Made by a program: the position numbers and the translations under genes. From NCBI GenBank assembly GCA_902515395.1, contig CABXUL010000003.1, forward strand, positions 1 to 64,000: a stretch of 64,000 bases of DNA. Reading direction: 5' to 3'. Positions 37,222-47,995 of the stretch are shown here, piece after piece. The notes below the pieces were generated by a model that was not told where the DNA came from, ran no database searches, and saw only the letters and a list, made by a program, of their open reading frames with translations. Each line of letters opens with the position of its first letter. Positions within the stretch are counted from its first letter, which is position 1. Origin of the DNA: an uncultured Bacteroidota bacterium. Its GTDB lineage: Bacteria > Bacteroidota > Bacteroidia > Flavobacteriales > Flavobacteriaceae.

Positions 37222-38292
37222 TTAATGATCAATTTTGTTATTATTCATTGTTATACGCTGTAAAGTAAATGAAAACTCTGAACCCACTCCAAGGGTGCTC
37301 TCAACAGAAAGTTTTTCTTGATGAGCCTCTATAATATGCTTAACAATAGCAAGTCCTAATCCAGATCCTCCTTGTTTTCTATTTCCAGTTTTATCTACCC
37401 TGTAAAAACGCTCAAATAGTCTCGGAATATGCTCATCGGCGATACCTTCTCCATTATCATCAATACGAATGACAATTTTTTCAGAATTTACCTCTTGAAC
37501 TGCAACTTCAGTCTTTCCATTCTCGACTCCATATTTTAAAGAATTAATAATTAAATTAGTAAGAACCTGTTGAATTCTCTCTTCATCTGCATAGACCATA
37601 ACAGGATTAAGATATTCCTTGTCAAAAGCAAGGGATATTTTGTTTTTAGTAGCTTGCATTTCAAGAAGATCAAAAACGTTTTCAATAAGTTTAATAACGT
37701 CAAATGAGGTTCTATCAATTGATTTTATACCTGATTCAAATTGAGTAATTAAATCTAAATCTTTAACAACATAAATCAATCTTTCAACTCCTTTTGCTGT
37801 TCGCTTTAAATATTTATCTCTTACTTCCTTATCTTTTATAGCTCCCTGAAGTAAAGTCAAAACATAACCTTGAATTGTAAATAAGGGTGTTTTTAATTCG
37901 TGAGATATATTTCCAATAAATTCTTTACGGTAATTTTCTTTATCTTTTAATAATTCAATCTCTAGTTTTTTATCGTCAGCAAATTTTCGCAGACCTTTTT
38001 TTAAAACTTCTATATCTGATTGGATATTCATTTTATTTTGAGATACTCCAGAGGGTAATAAATCGCTGTAAATTCCTTTAACCTTATTTAAGATGAATCT
38101 TTCAATTCTAAAATGGACCAACAAAACCGAACAAAGAAAAAATATTAAAATGAAAATAATTATAAAGGGGAATCCTTTGTGAAGGATATTAATTTCCAAA
38201 AAATAAAATAACAAGGAAATCAAAAACAACATTAAAATTGTCAGCATGGCTGATAATGTGATGGCTGTTTTGTAGTTCTTTAGTCTTGACAC
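37222..38292 (-). CDS. Sensor histidine kinase (PhoR-like)
   Basis: EFIGNISHELKTPLFTIQGY H-box, NLIINSLKYG N-box, IDDNGEGI, GGSGLGLAIVKHIIEAH. Confidence 0.95.
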   Translation of the reverse strand: MSRLKNYKTAITLSAMLTILMLFLISLLFYFLEINILHKGFPFIIIFILIFFLCSVLLVHFRIERFILNKVKGIYSDLLPSGVSQNKMNIQSDIEVLKKGLRKFADDKKLEIELLKDKENYRKEFIGNISHELKTPLFTIQGYVLTLLQGAIKDKEVRDKYLKRTAKGVERLIYVVKDLDLITQFESGIKSIDRTSFDVIKLIENVFDLLEMQATKNKISLAFDKEYLNPVMVYADEERIQQVLTNLIINSLKYGVENGKTEVAVQEVNSEKIVIRIDDNGEGIADEHIPRLFERFYRVDKTGNRKQGGSGLGLAIVKHIIEAHQEKLSVESTLGVGSEFSFTLQRITMNNNKIDH

Positions 38293-38988
38293 TTATTTTG
38301 AAGAATTGATAAATTTGTAGCCTACACCCTTAACCGTTTTAAAATATTTATCGCCAACTTTTTCACGGAGCTTTCTGATATGAACATCAATTGTTCGATC
38401 ACCTACGACCACTTCACTTCCCCATACAATTTCCATAATTTTCTCTCTTTTAATTACCTTATCTGGCTTCGAAGCGAGTAAATAAAGTAATTCAAATTCC
38501 TTTCTAGGCATTGAAAATGATTTTCCCATATGAGTGACTTCATACTTATCCCTGTCAATGATTAGCTTACCTATTTGAATTTTTTCTTGACTTGGTTCTT
38601 CATTTTTTAAACGTCTTAATAATGCTTTTACTTTAGAAACAATTATCTTAGGTTTAATAGGTTTAGTTACATAATCATCTGCTCCTGCCTCAAGTGCAGC
38701 AACTTGAGAATAATCCTCTCCCCTAGCTGTTAAGAACATAATAATTGTTTCATTAAAAGAGACGTCATTTCTCAACTGCTCACAAGCTTCAATTCCATCA
38801 ATATTCGGCATCATCACGTCCATAATAATTAAATGAGGTATCTTTTTTTTGGCTTTTTTCAAAGCCTCTTTACCATCACTGGCAGTATAAATCTTATACC
38901 CCTCTTGATCCAAATTGTATCTTATAATTTCAATTACATCTGGCTCATCATCTACCAACAGAATTTTGATGTCTTTTTTTTTCATCAC
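38293..38988 (-). CDS. OmpR/PhoB-family response regulator
   Basis: KILLVDDEPDVIEIIRYNL, IIMDVMMPNIDG, C-terminal wHTH DRTIDVHIRKLREKVGDKYFKTVKGVGYKF. Confidence 0.95.
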   Translation of the reverse strand: MMKKKDIKILLVDDEPDVIEIIRYNLDQEGYKIYTASDGKEALKKAKKKIPHLIIMDVMMPNIDGIEACEQLRNDVSFNETIIMFLTARGEDYSQVAALEAGADDYVTKPIKPKIIVSKVKALLRRLKNEEPSQEKIQIGKLIIDRDKYEVTHMGKSFSMPRKEFELLYLLASKPDKVIKREKIMEIVWGSEVVVGDRTIDVHIRKLREKVGDKYFKTVKGVGYKFINSSK

Positions 38989-39112
38989 TTATATATTTCA
39001 CTAATATAAAATTAATCCCCTTGACTGTGTTAACAAACTCTTATATAATAATCTTAAAATTTAACACTAAGCTTAATTTTGTTAACTTTGATTTAAAGGC
39101 AATATTTTAATT

Positions 39113-39472
39113 ATGTCCCAGAATGTTTTTATTTTTTTAATGGCAACTACATGTACAATTGCTTTTACACAATATAATGAAAATCAATCTATTAACATCA
39201 AAAGATCTGAACTTTCAATTGCAGCAGAAGATCTGTTTCAAAAACTTGATTATAAATTATACCCCAACCCTCTGGTTGGAAATTCATTAAATTTTATTTC
39301 TCCAAGATCTGAAATAAAAGAAATCGCTATTTTGAATATTCTAGGGAAAGAGGTTTTTAAGACCATTACTTTAAATAATCAAATCCTCCTCCCGAATCTT
39401 GTTGGTGGCATTTATATAGTTAAACTAAAGCAAGGGAATTACCTGGGTTTAAGCCGATTAGTTGTTCCTTAA
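39113..39472 (+). CDS. Short secreted protein consisting mainly of a T9SS type A sorting domain
   Basis: Signal peptide then YKLYPNPLVGNSLNFIS...KEIAILNILGKEVFKTITLNNQILLPNLVGGIYIVKLKQGN. Confidence 0.8.
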   Translation: MSQNVFIFLMATTCTIAFTQYNENQSINIKRSELSIAAEDLFQKLDYKLYPNPLVGNSLNFISPRSEIKEIAILNILGKEVFKTITLNNQILLPNLVGGIYIVKLKQGNYLGLSRLVVP

Positions 39473-39477
39473 AGTAA

Positions 39478-40470
39478 ATGATCACTAGTCCTCCTTCTAT
39501 TGAAAATTTTTGGGAAGTTAATTCAAGTTCGTCATTCGAAAAGTTAGCATTAGATACCTTTTATCTACAATATAAAAAAAACACTGTTTATCGCTCTTTT
39601 TGTAGTTTAATCAACAGAAGTCCTTGTGACATAAAAAAAGTTGAAGATATTCCACATTTACCAATATCTTTTTTTAAGTCTAAGAAAGTTGTTTCTTACA
39701 ATAAGGAACCAATAGGCTTCTTTAGTTCAAGTAAAACATCTGGTCTCGTTTCATCAAAACACTTCTATCGAAATTTGAATGATTATATTAAAAGTTTCAC
39801 TAAGGGCTTTGAAAATTTTTACGGTAAATTTTCAAATTATGTTTTTTTAGGACTCCTTCCATCCTATATAGAGCAAAAAAATTCTTCGTTGATTTTCATG
39901 TTTAATGAATTAATTCAAAAAAGCAGCCACATTGAAAGTGGTTTTTACCTTGACAACTTTAAAGATTTGGTTCAAAAAATTAATTTTTTAGAGTCTCGCG
40001 GTCAAAAGACTATATTAATGGGTGTTTCCTTTGCACTTTTAGATTTATTAGAATATCACCAGTTTCATCTCAAAAACACCTTAATAATGGAGACGGGAGG
40101 AATGAAAGGAAAACGAAAAGAAATTACTCGAATGGAACTTCATAAGATTTTAAGTGAAGGGTTTGGTTGTAAAAAAATTCATTCTGAGTATGGGATGACA
40201 GAGCTTCTTTCTCAGGCTTATTCCAATGGCGATGGTATATTCGAATGCCAACCCTGGATGCGGGTTTCAATTCGTGAAAACCAAGATCCATTTGAGTTAA
40301 TTCAGAATGGTCAAACAGGTGGAATTAATATTATTGATCTAGCTAACAGGGACTCGTGTGCCTTTATAGCTAGTGATGATATTGGAAAAGTACATTCTAA
40401 CAAAAAGTTTGAAGTCTTGGGGCGCTTTGACCACTCAGAGGCAAGAGGTTGTAATTTGATGTTATTTTAA
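39478..40470 (+). CDS. LuxE-like acyl transferase / acyl-protein synthetase family
   Basis: [71 protein letters not shown]. Confidence 0.85.
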   Translation: MITSPPSIENFWEVNSSSSFEKLALDTFYLQYKKNTVYRSFCSLINRSPCDIKKVEDIPHLPISFFKSKKVVSYNKEPIGFFSSSKTSGLVSSKHFYRNLNDYIKSFTKGFENFYGKFSNYVFLGLLPSYIEQKNSSLIFMFNELIQKSSHIESGFYLDNFKDLVQKINFLESRGQKTILMGVSFALLDLLEYHQFHLKNTLIMETGGMKGKRKEITRMELHKILSEGFGCKKIHSEYGMTELLSQAYSNGDGIFECQPWMRVSIRENQDPFELIQNGQTGGINIIDLANRDSCAFIASDDIGKVHSNKKFEVLGRFDHSEARGCNLMLF

Positions 40471-41765
40471 ACCACTAATTTGATAATAAAGTAATTTTTT
40501 TTACCTCTTTGAAGCAATATATATTGGTTGTCTATCAAGTCATCTTCACCAATCTTATATTTTTCCATTACTTTAATCTTGTTTACAGATATAGACTTCT
40601 CACTTAATGCTCTTCTTGCCTCGCCATTTGATTTGAGAAAATTCGTTTTATTAACTAAAAGATTAATCATATCAATTCCATTATTGAAATCAGCTCGAGA
40701 AATTTCTGATTGAGGTACTCCTTCAAATACCTCCAAGAATGTTTGTTGGTCAAGTTTTTTTAAATCCTCAGCTGTAGATTTTCCAAAAAGGATTTGGCTG
40801 GCTTTTTTTGCTTTTTCAAGGTCTTTATCAGAATGTACCATCCTAGTAACCTCTTCTGCAATTGTTTTTTGTAACAGTCTTGCGTGTGGCATAGACCTAT
40901 GTTCTAAAATCAAACTTGAGATCTTTTCTTGATCCAAAAGGGTGAAAACCTTTATGTAGCTCTCTGCATCCTCGTCCGATGAGTTGAACCAATATTGATA
41001 GAATTTGTAAGGTGATGTCTTTGATTTATCTAACCAAACATTCCCACTTTCAGTCTTACCGAATTTGGTCCCATCTGCCCTAGTAATTAAGGGGCAAGTA
41101 ATTGCATAAGCTTTTCCCCCAACTTTTCTTCGAATCAACTCTGTACCTGTAGTAATATTACCCCATTGATCGCTACCTCCCATCTGAATTTTACAATCCA
41201 TATTTTTATAAAGATGAAGAAAGTCATATCCCTGGAGCAATTGATAAGTGAATTCTGTGAAAGACATTCCAACTTTTGCCTCTATCCCTAAACGTTTTTT
41301 AACAGAATCTTTAGCCATCATGTAATTTACCGTGAGATGTTTTCCAACCTCTCTAGAAAAGTCAATGAGCGTATAATCTTTCATCCAGTCATAATTATTT
41401 ACCAATATTGCTCCTTTTTTTCCATCGGAATCAAAATCAAGAAACTTATTTAATTGACTTCTAATTCCATCAATATTTTTTTTTAGACTATCGGGATCAA
41501 GTAAATTTCTTTCATGGGATTTACCTGAAGGGTCACCAATCATTCCTGTTGCTCCTCCAACTAGTATAATTGGTTGGTGGCCTGCATTTTGAAAATGAAT
41601 CAATATCATAATCTGCACTAAACTTCCAATGTGAAGTGAATCTGAAGTAGGATCAAAGCCAATATATCCCGCAGAAGGAGTTTTAAGTAAATAATCTTCG
41701 GTTTCCGGCATGATGTCATGTAACATTCCACGCCATCGTAGCTCTTCTACAAAATTTTTTTGCAT
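40467..41765 (-). CDS. tyrS: Tyrosyl-tRNA synthetase
   Basis: [55 protein letters not shown]. Confidence 0.97.
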   Translation of the reverse strand: MQKNFVEELRWRGMLHDIMPETEDYLLKTPSAGYIGFDPTSDSLHIGSLVQIMILIHFQNAGHQPIILVGGATGMIGDPSGKSHERNLLDPDSLKKNIDGIRSQLNKFLDFDSDGKKGAILVNNYDWMKDYTLIDFSREVGKHLTVNYMMAKDSVKKRLGIEAKVGMSFTEFTYQLLQGYDFLHLYKNMDCKIQMGGSDQWGNITTGTELIRRKVGGKAYAITCPLITRADGTKFGKTESGNVWLDKSKTSPYKFYQYWFNSSDEDAESYIKVFTLLDQEKISSLILEHRSMPHARLLQKTIAEEVTRMVHSDKDLEKAKKASQILFGKSTAEDLKKLDQQTFLEVFEGVPQSEISRADFNNGIDMINLLVNKTNFLKSNGEARRALSEKSISVNKIKVMEKYKIGEDDLIDNQYILLQRGKKNYFIIKLVV

Positions 41766-41782
41766 TGTTAACGTTTGCTCTG

Positions 41783-41790
41783 CAAAGATA
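41783..41790 (-). promoter_or_regulatory. Bacteroidota -7 element (TATCTTTG) upstream of tyrS
   Basis: Plus strand caaagata is TATCTTTG on the minus strand, 18 nt from the tyrS ATG. Confidence 0.5.
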
Positions 41791-41843
41791 GATTTATGGA
41801 GTAAAACAAAAAATTATTATTTAAAAAGCATTATTTTTAATTT

Positions 41844-42836
41844 ATGATTCTGGTTACAGGAGCTACGGGATTTATTGGCTCTAATTTATTATATAAATTA
41901 GCCAAATATAATGTATGTAACATTGTAGCAACTTACAGATACAAAGCCAATAAAGATAAAATTGCTGCTTTATTTAGATCCAAATTCCCTGATGGAAATT
42001 TAAAGTTTGAAAGAATTATTTGGAGAAAAGCAGAATTAAGAGATTTACCTAGCTTAACAGAAGCTTTTGAAGGTGTAAAGAAAGTATATCATTGTGCAGC
42101 CTTTATTTCGTTTGCTTTCAGCGATCGTCAAAAACTTTACGAGATAAATCAAAAAGGAACATCATATATGGTTGATCTGTGTTTAAAAAATAAGATCGAA
42201 AAACTTGTTTATGTAAGCTCCATAGCTAGTCTGGGTTCCGAAGAAAACGAGACCACAGTTGATGAAAATAGTACCTGGGACAATAATATTGACAAAACTC
42301 CATATGGCTATTCAAAATATGGCGCTGAAATGGAGGTGTGGAGGGGCAGTCAAGAGGGTCTTGATATAGCAATAGTTAATCCAGGTATTGTATTAGGTCC
42401 AGGTAGTCCAATGGAAAAAAAAATTAAGTCCATGAAAAATTGGTTCAGGTTTTACACCCCTGGAATAAGTGGCTATGTATGGGTAGAGGACGTGACAACT
42501 ATAATGATTAAATTAATGGATTCAGGAATTAAGTCTGAAAGGTTTGCTTTAGTTGCTGAAAACTGGTCTGGAAAATCAATGATTCTAGCGTTGTTAAAAG
42601 CGCAGAAAAAAAACTATACAGTTATTAAAATGTCTAAAGTATTTTTTTACACTTTTTGGTTTGTAGAGTATTTACTTGAAATAATTGGTCTACGAAAAAG
42701 GTTCTTTACCAAAGCATTAATAAAAATAATTTTTAATGATACTAAAATAAGTGGTGAGAAAATTAAATCCTACATTGATTTTAAATATACACCAATTGGT
42801 CTTTCACTAAAAAAATTGAATTTGGATAAAATATAG
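41844..42836 (+). CDS. NAD-dependent epimerase/dehydratase (extended SDR)
   Basis: MILVTGATGFIGSNLLYKLAK, YVSSIASLGS, TPYGYSKYGAEMEVWRG. Confidence 0.92.
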   Translation: MILVTGATGFIGSNLLYKLAKYNVCNIVATYRYKANKDKIAALFRSKFPDGNLKFERIIWRKAELRDLPSLTEAFEGVKKVYHCAAFISFAFSDRQKLYEINQKGTSYMVDLCLKNKIEKLVYVSSIASLGSEENETTVDENSTWDNNIDKTPYGYSKYGAEMEVWRGSQEGLDIAIVNPGIVLGPGSPMEKKIKSMKNWFRFYTPGISGYVWVEDVTTIMIKLMDSGIKSERFALVAENWSGKSMILALLKAQKKNYTVIKMSKVFFYTFWFVEYLLEIIGLRKRFFTKALIKIIFNDTKISGEKIKSYIDFKYTPIGLSLKKLNLDKI

Positions 42837-42852
42837 CTTACTAATCAGGTAT

Positions 42853-43200
42853 CTATTCAATCTCAATTTTTTGGAGACTATCCCTTAACTCATTTAATTT
42901 AAATTGAACCTTTTCAAATATGTAAGTATATTCTTTAGGGTTTTTTGAGTAAAAATCCTGACTTTGATAAAATTGCAGGCTATCTACCCCATATTTCTGG
43001 AGAATATATTGATCAACCAAAATATTTCTTTTTTCCCTGATTGCATATCCATTCCGGTTGATATTCTTCATTAACATAACATCTAACATTATTTTACTCA
43101 TTAATTCTTGTTCAATTAAATTGTCAGGAGGATTTGTTTCTCTAGGCTGTAAACAGGAAAAAAGAAACAAAAACAAAATAATTATAATAAATCTTTTCAT
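42853..43200 (-). CDS. DUF4296-type lipoprotein
   Basis: Lipobox FLFSC; PPDNLIEQELMSKIMLDVMLMKNINRN, adjacent to dihydroorotase as in Flavobacteriia. Confidence 0.75.
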   Translation of the reverse strand: MKRFIIIILFLFLFSCLQPRETNPPDNLIEQELMSKIMLDVMLMKNINRNGYAIREKRNILVDQYILQKYGVDSLQFYQSQDFYSKNPKEYTYIFEKVQFKLNELRDSLQKIEIE

Positions 43201-44547
43201 TTAAAGCTTTTTTCTGTCAAAGGTTAATTTTCTTCCTAAGGAGGACTCAATTATTTCGCCTTGATCATAGACCAAGTTACCATTTACAAAAGTTTTTTCA
43301 ATATAAGCATCAAAGGTTGTTCCCTCAAATGGAGACCAACCACATTTGTATAGTATATTTTCCTTTGTAACAATTGTTTTTTTGTTCAAATCCACCAATA
43401 CCAAATCGGCAAAATAACCCTCTCTCAAATATCCTCGATTTTGAATCCTGAAAAGAATAGCCGGATTGTGACAAGCTTTTTCAACAAGTTTTTCAAGGGT
43501 GATTTTACCTTTTTTAGCCTGAGTTAATAAAGCAATTAAAGCATGCTGAACCAAAGGCCCTCCGGAAGGGGCTGAAGTATATAAATTTTGTTTTTCCTCA
43601 AGTGTATGCGGAGCATGATCAGTAGCAAGGATATCGATTCTGTTGTCATTAAGTGCTTTCCAGAGCTCATCGCGATCAGATTCTTTTTTAACTGCAGGGT
43701 TCCATTTTATTAGATTACCCTTTTCTTTGTAATCATCTTCTGAAAAATATAAATGGTGAACACAAACCTCTGCCGTAATTTGTTTGGAAACTAATGGTTT
43801 ATTATTGGAAAATAAATGGGTTTCCTTTGCTGTAGATAAATGAAAAACATGTAACCTAGCTCCTGTTTTTTTTGCCATTGCAATAGCTTTGGAGGAGGAA
43901 AGGTAGCAAGCGTCTTCACTTCTGATTTTAGAATGTTTTTCAATCGGAATATTATCCCCATATTTCTTTCTGTATTTCGATAAATTATTCTTAATAGTAG
44001 ACTCATCCTCGCAATGAACAGCTATAGGAAGAGTTGTTTTTGAAAAGATTTCTTCAAGAACTTTTTCATCATCTACAAGCATTTTTCCAGTTGAAGACCC
44101 CAGAAATAATTTTATACCAGCAACTTTTGTGTCATCTATTTTAATAATATCTTTTAGGTTTTCATTTGTACCGCCAAAGAGAAATCCAAAATTTGCTATG
44201 GAGCTTTTTTCAGCAATTGCATGCTTATCCAGCAGTGCATTAGAGTCAGTAGTTTGAGGTATGGTATTTGGCATTTCTAAAAAAGATGTTATTCCACCAG
44301 CTACAGCTGCTCTTGATTCACTTGCGATAGTAGCTTTGTGAGTCAAACCTGGCTCACGGAAATGGACCTGATCATCAATCCAACCAGGTAATAAATGTAA
44401 TCCCTTTGCGTCAATTACTTCCATAGAGCTTGAAGGGGAGATAGAATCGCAGATTGATGCAATTGTTTCACCTTTTATTAATAAGTCTTTTTGAATGATC
44501 TTTCCCTCGTTGACTAGGGTAGCGTCCTTTATTAAAATTTCCCTCAT
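43201..44547 (-). CDS. pyrC: Dihydroorotase
   Basis: LLPGWIDDQVHFREPGLTHKATI, AVHCEDE, LHVFHLSTAKE, ILATDHAPHTLEEK. Confidence 0.94.
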   Translation of the reverse strand: MREILIKDATLVNEGKIIQKDLLIKGETIASICDSISPSSSMEVIDAKGLHLLPGWIDDQVHFREPGLTHKATIASESRAAVAGGITSFLEMPNTIPQTTDSNALLDKHAIAEKSSIANFGFLFGGTNENLKDIIKIDDTKVAGIKLFLGSSTGKMLVDDEKVLEEIFSKTTLPIAVHCEDESTIKNNLSKYRKKYGDNIPIEKHSKIRSEDACYLSSSKAIAMAKKTGARLHVFHLSTAKETHLFSNNKPLVSKQITAEVCVHHLYFSEDDYKEKGNLIKWNPAVKKESDRDELWKALNDNRIDILATDHAPHTLEEKQNLYTSAPSGGPLVQHALIALLTQAKKGKITLEKLVEKACHNPAILFRIQNRGYLREGYFADLVLVDLNKKTIVTKENILYKCGWSPFEGTTFDAYIEKTFVNGNLVYDQGEIIESSLGRKLTFDRKKL

Positions 44548-45266
44548 TTATTTAAGCCAAAAATATCATTAATTCTCAAAATTAAAACGCCTAATAAGCC
44601 TTCCCAAATAATTCTTCCGTCCATTTTTGACAACCCTAGGGTTCTGTTAGTAAAGATTATTGGATGTTCAATATAACTGAATTTTTTTCGCCATGTTTTA
44701 TATTTCATTTCAACCTGAAAAGCATACCCGATAAATTTAACTTTATCGAGAACTATTTCTTCCAATACTTCTCTTTTGTATCCAACAAAACCCGCTGTAG
44801 GATCTTTTATTGGCATTGAAGTTATTAATCTAACATAAACAGATGCCAAATAGGATAATATAATACGACCTAGAGGCCAATTGACAACATTTATTCCTTT
44901 AATATATCTAGAACCGATAACCATATCTTTACCTTCTTTTAAGTAATCAAGCATTGTACCAAGTTCACTTGGATTATGAGAAAAATCTGCATCCATTTCG
45001 AAAATATAATCATACATTTTATCCACAGCCCATTTGAATCCATGAATATATGCTCTACCCAGTCCATCTTTATTTTTTTTAACCTCCAAAAAAATCTTCT
45101 TGGGATATGATTTAATAATTTCTTTTACAATAGTTGCTGTTCCATCAGGAGAGGAGTCGTCAACTACTAAAACATCAAATTTCTTTTCTCTAATTGTGGC
45201 TTCAATTACTTTTTTTATGTTTTCAGCCTCATTATAAGTTGGAATAATAACCAGTGCTTTTTCCAT
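44544..45266 (-). CDS. Polyprenol monophosphomannose synthase-like GT2 glycosyltransferase
   Basis: VIIPTYNEAENIKKVIEA, VLVVDDSSPDGTA, YIFEMDADFSHNP. Confidence 0.92.
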   Translation of the reverse strand: MEKALVIIPTYNEAENIKKVIEATIREKKFDVLVVDDSSPDGTATIVKEIIKSYPKKIFLEVKKNKDGLGRAYIHGFKWAVDKMYDYIFEMDADFSHNPSELGTMLDYLKEGKDMVIGSRYIKGINVVNWPLGRIILSYLASVYVRLITSMPIKDPTAGFVGYKREVLEEIVLDKVKFIGYAFQVEMKYKTWRKKFSYIEHPIIFTNRTLGLSKMDGRIIWEGLLGVLILRINDIFGLNK

Positions 45267-45292
45267 AGGTAGATTGTAAATTTACTAAATCA

Positions 45293-45994
45293 ATGGAAAT
45301 AAAACTTTGTGTGAGAATACTTCCTTATTTTTATTTCATGTTTGAATTGATAAATAAATTAAGGCAAAATGAAGATTGGGTAACATTACTAATACTATTA
45401 GTTTTTTTTCTAATAGTTTCTTTATACAGAAGAAACCCCAATCAAACAACTATTCTTTTGAAATTTTGGAAAATTAATAGCTTTTCAATTATTAATCAAA
45501 AAGAACAGTTCTTCAATCCCTTAAGTTTATTCAATTTTATTTTATTAGCTGTGATTTTTATTAGCTATTCTCTACTAGGTTATTTTTTTTATGAAAGAAT
45601 CCTTTCCAGTTCACTCGGAAAAATTCCATTTCTATATTTTATTATTTCTGTAACCTTAATTGTTAGTTTCAGATACTTTTTTTTGAAAATGGCTATTTGG
45701 TACTCAGGTTTAACTGAAATATTAACGAGAGCAATTTATAATAGCTTAAGGTTCCACGGATCGATTAGTATTTTTGTTTTATTCAATTTTGTAATATTCT
45801 ACTATGGTTCTAATCAAATCCAAGATTTAATTTTATTAACATCGATAGCGACCTCAATATTAATAATTATTTCACACACCATATTATATTTTAAAATTGC
45901 ATTACGAGAACCACAATACTCTTTTTATATATTTTTATATATTTGTGGTTTTAAGTTAGCGCCCTGGCTTTGGCTCTACAAAATATTTTATTAG
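45293..45994 (+). CDS. DUF4271-like integral membrane protein
   Basis: Polytopic; position directly upstream of a uroporphyrinogen-III synthase-like gene, as in other Flavobacteriia. ATG at 45335 is an alternative start. Confidence 0.65.
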   Translation: MEIKLCVRILPYFYFMFELINKLRQNEDWVTLLILLVFFLIVSLYRRNPNQTTILLKFWKINSFSIINQKEQFFNPLSLFNFILLAVIFISYSLLGYFFYERILSSSLGKIPFLYFIISVTLIVSFRYFFLKMAIWYSGLTEILTRAIYNSLRFHGSISIFVLFNFVIFYYGSNQIQDLILLTSIATSILIIISHTILYFKIALREPQYSFYIFLYICGFKLAPWLWLYKIFY

Positions 45995-46018
45995 GATTTT
46001 ATAAATAATAGATAAAGT

Positions 46019-46762
46019 ATGAAAGTGAAGACTATTTTAGTGTCACAACCTGAGCCTGCAAGTGATAAATCTCCATATTCTAGGTTGAAGGAGAAGCACA
46101 AATTAAAAATCGATTTTCGTCCTTTTATTCATGTTGAGGGATTGACCGCCAAAGAGGTGCGGTTACAAAAAATTAACTTCTCAGATTATAACAATATAAT
46201 ACTAAATAGCAGAAACGCTGTTGATCACTTCTTCAGAATTACTGAAGAAATGCGTTACAAGGTTCCTGATGCAACAAAATACTTTTGTCAATCTGAGGCA
46301 GTTGCTAACTACCTTCAAAAATATGTTGTTTATCGAAAAAGAAAAATATACGTAGGGGATAGAAGTATAAATGATTTGGAAGCCATTTTCAAGAAATTTC
46401 AAAAAGAACGTTTCTTACTTCCAACATCTGATGTTCTTAAGCCAAGTATACCAAGTTGTTTAGACGAGATGGGGGTTAATTGGGATAGAGCACAATTATA
46501 CAGAACAGTTGTGAGTGATCTTTCAGATTTGAGAGATGTATACTATGACGTTTTGGTTTTTTTTAGCCCCTCTGGTATTGAATCACTTTTAAAAAACTTT
46601 CCTGATTTCCAGCAAAAAAACACCCGAATAGCAGCCTTTGGAAATGCCACTGAAAAAGCAGCCGACAAAGCTAAGCTCAGGATCGATATTAAAGCTCCTA
46701 CACCTGAAGCCCCTTCAATGAGTATGGCGATTGAAAAATATATCCGCACTCTAGGAAATTAG
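46019..46762 (+). CDS. Uroporphyrinogen-III synthase-like protein
   Basis: KTILVSQPEPASDKSPYSRLKEKHKLKIDFRPFIHVEGL, NIILNSRNAVDHFF, VLVFFSPSGIESLLKNFP, RIAAFGNATEKAA. Confidence 0.85.
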   Translation: MKVKTILVSQPEPASDKSPYSRLKEKHKLKIDFRPFIHVEGLTAKEVRLQKINFSDYNNIILNSRNAVDHFFRITEEMRYKVPDATKYFCQSEAVANYLQKYVVYRKRKIYVGDRSINDLEAIFKKFQKERFLLPTSDVLKPSIPSCLDEMGVNWDRAQLYRTVVSDLSDLRDVYYDVLVFFSPSGIESLLKNFPDFQQKNTRIAAFGNATEKAADKAKLRIDIKAPTPEAPSMSMAIEKYIRTLGN

Positions 46763-46769
46763 ATTTTAT

Positions 46770-47147
46770 CTATAATGATTTAATTTTAAGAATTCTAATA
46801 ATCAAAATTATCCAAGCTGAAATTAATAAAGTTCCACCTAATGGAGTGACGGGACCTAAAAATGACAGATCTGTTGAAAAAAATTTTTGAAGGCATAGTA
46901 AAAAAATACTAAAACTGAAAAGTAAAGTTCCCCAAAAAAATAGACGAAAAATCAAAATATTTTTTGGAATTTCAAATCCGCCTATAATAAGCATGCTAAG
47001 TCCATGATACATCATATACCTTATTCCTGTTTCAAAAGCATCAAACTTCTGTATATCTAAATAGGATTTCAAAAAGTGACTTGCAAAGGCACCTAGAACA
47101 ACAGATAAGAGCGCAAAACATGCCCCTGCCAATTTAAATTTTCTCAT
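46770..47147 (-). CDS. DUF423 family membrane protein
   Basis: AGACFALLSVVLGAFASHFLKSYLD...FETGIRYMMYHGLSML...PVTPLGGTLLISAWIIL. Confidence 0.92.
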   Translation of the reverse strand: MRKFKLAGACFALLSVVLGAFASHFLKSYLDIQKFDAFETGIRYMMYHGLSMLIIGGFEIPKNILIFRLFFWGTLLFSFSIFLLCLQKFFSTDLSFLGPVTPLGGTLLISAWIILIIRILKIKSL

Positions 47148-47242
47148 AATTATAATTTAAAATAAAAATAACTTTTAAATGTTAATTAATTTAAACTATT
47201 AACTAAATTCATAGTCTAGATTAAATTTTTTAACTCAAATAA

Positions 47243-47713
47243 TTGAAAAAGGAAAATAATAAAGTACTTATAGATGGATTGGATAAAGTAATCCTTAAGG
47301 CACTGATGACAAATGCGAGAAAGTCTATTAATGAAATAGCGAAAACTGCAGGAATATCTGGTGCTGCTGTCCATCAACGGCTGAAAAAGCTTGAAAAAAC
47401 TAATCTTATATCGGGATCACAGCTAATCATTAACCCTAAAGTATTGGGATATAAAACTATGGCTTTCATCGGAATATACCTAGACAAAGCAATTAGAAAT
47501 CCTGAGGCCGTTAAACAACTTGAAAAAATCCCAGAAGTAATAGAATGTCACTATACTACTGGAAATTGGAGTATACTTATCAAAATTCTTTGTGAGGATA
47601 ACCAGCATCTAATGAATGTATTAAATCACAAAATACAAACCATTGAAGGAGTATCTAGAACAGAGACCTTTATTTCTCTTAACCAACAAATCAAAAGACA
47701 GATTCAGCTTTAG
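47243..47713 (+). CDS. Lrp/AsnC family transcriptional regulator (TTG start)
   Basis: LDKVILKALMTNARKSINEIAKTAGISGAAVHQRLKKLEKTNLISG and a C-terminal RAM domain. Confidence 0.93.
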   Translation: MKKENNKVLIDGLDKVILKALMTNARKSINEIAKTAGISGAAVHQRLKKLEKTNLISGSQLIINPKVLGYKTMAFIGIYLDKAIRNPEAVKQLEKIPEVIECHYTTGNWSILIKILCEDNQHLMNVLNHKIQTIEGVSRTETFISLNQQIKRQIQL

Positions 47714-47728
47714 AGTTTTTATAAACTA

Positions 47729-47995
47729 TTAATTCTTTCTATTAATCAATGCAAAAACAATTATGAACAATTGTAGGAGGCCTGAAATTATATTAGCGAT
47801 AATTACAGCCAAACTTTTAATCAAAAAACCGTAGTAGAGCCATATGCAGATCCCTATCAGCATAATTACATACATTGAAACTGAAACCCCTTTAGCATTT
47901 TTATTTTTCCAAATTTTAAAGACCTGAGGTACAAATGCAAAAGTGGTAAAACTAGCAGCGATAAGTCCTATTATCTCAATTTGGATAGAATTCAT
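47729..47995 (-). CDS. SemiSWEET-family transporter
   Basis: 88 aa, three TMs; GLIAASFTTFAFVPQVFKIWKNKNAKGVSVSMYVIMLIGICIWLYYG. Confidence 0.92.
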   Translation of the reverse strand: MNSIQIEIIGLIAASFTTFAFVPQVFKIWKNKNAKGVSVSMYVIMLIGICIWLYYGFLIKSLAVIIANIISGLLQLFIIVFALINRKN

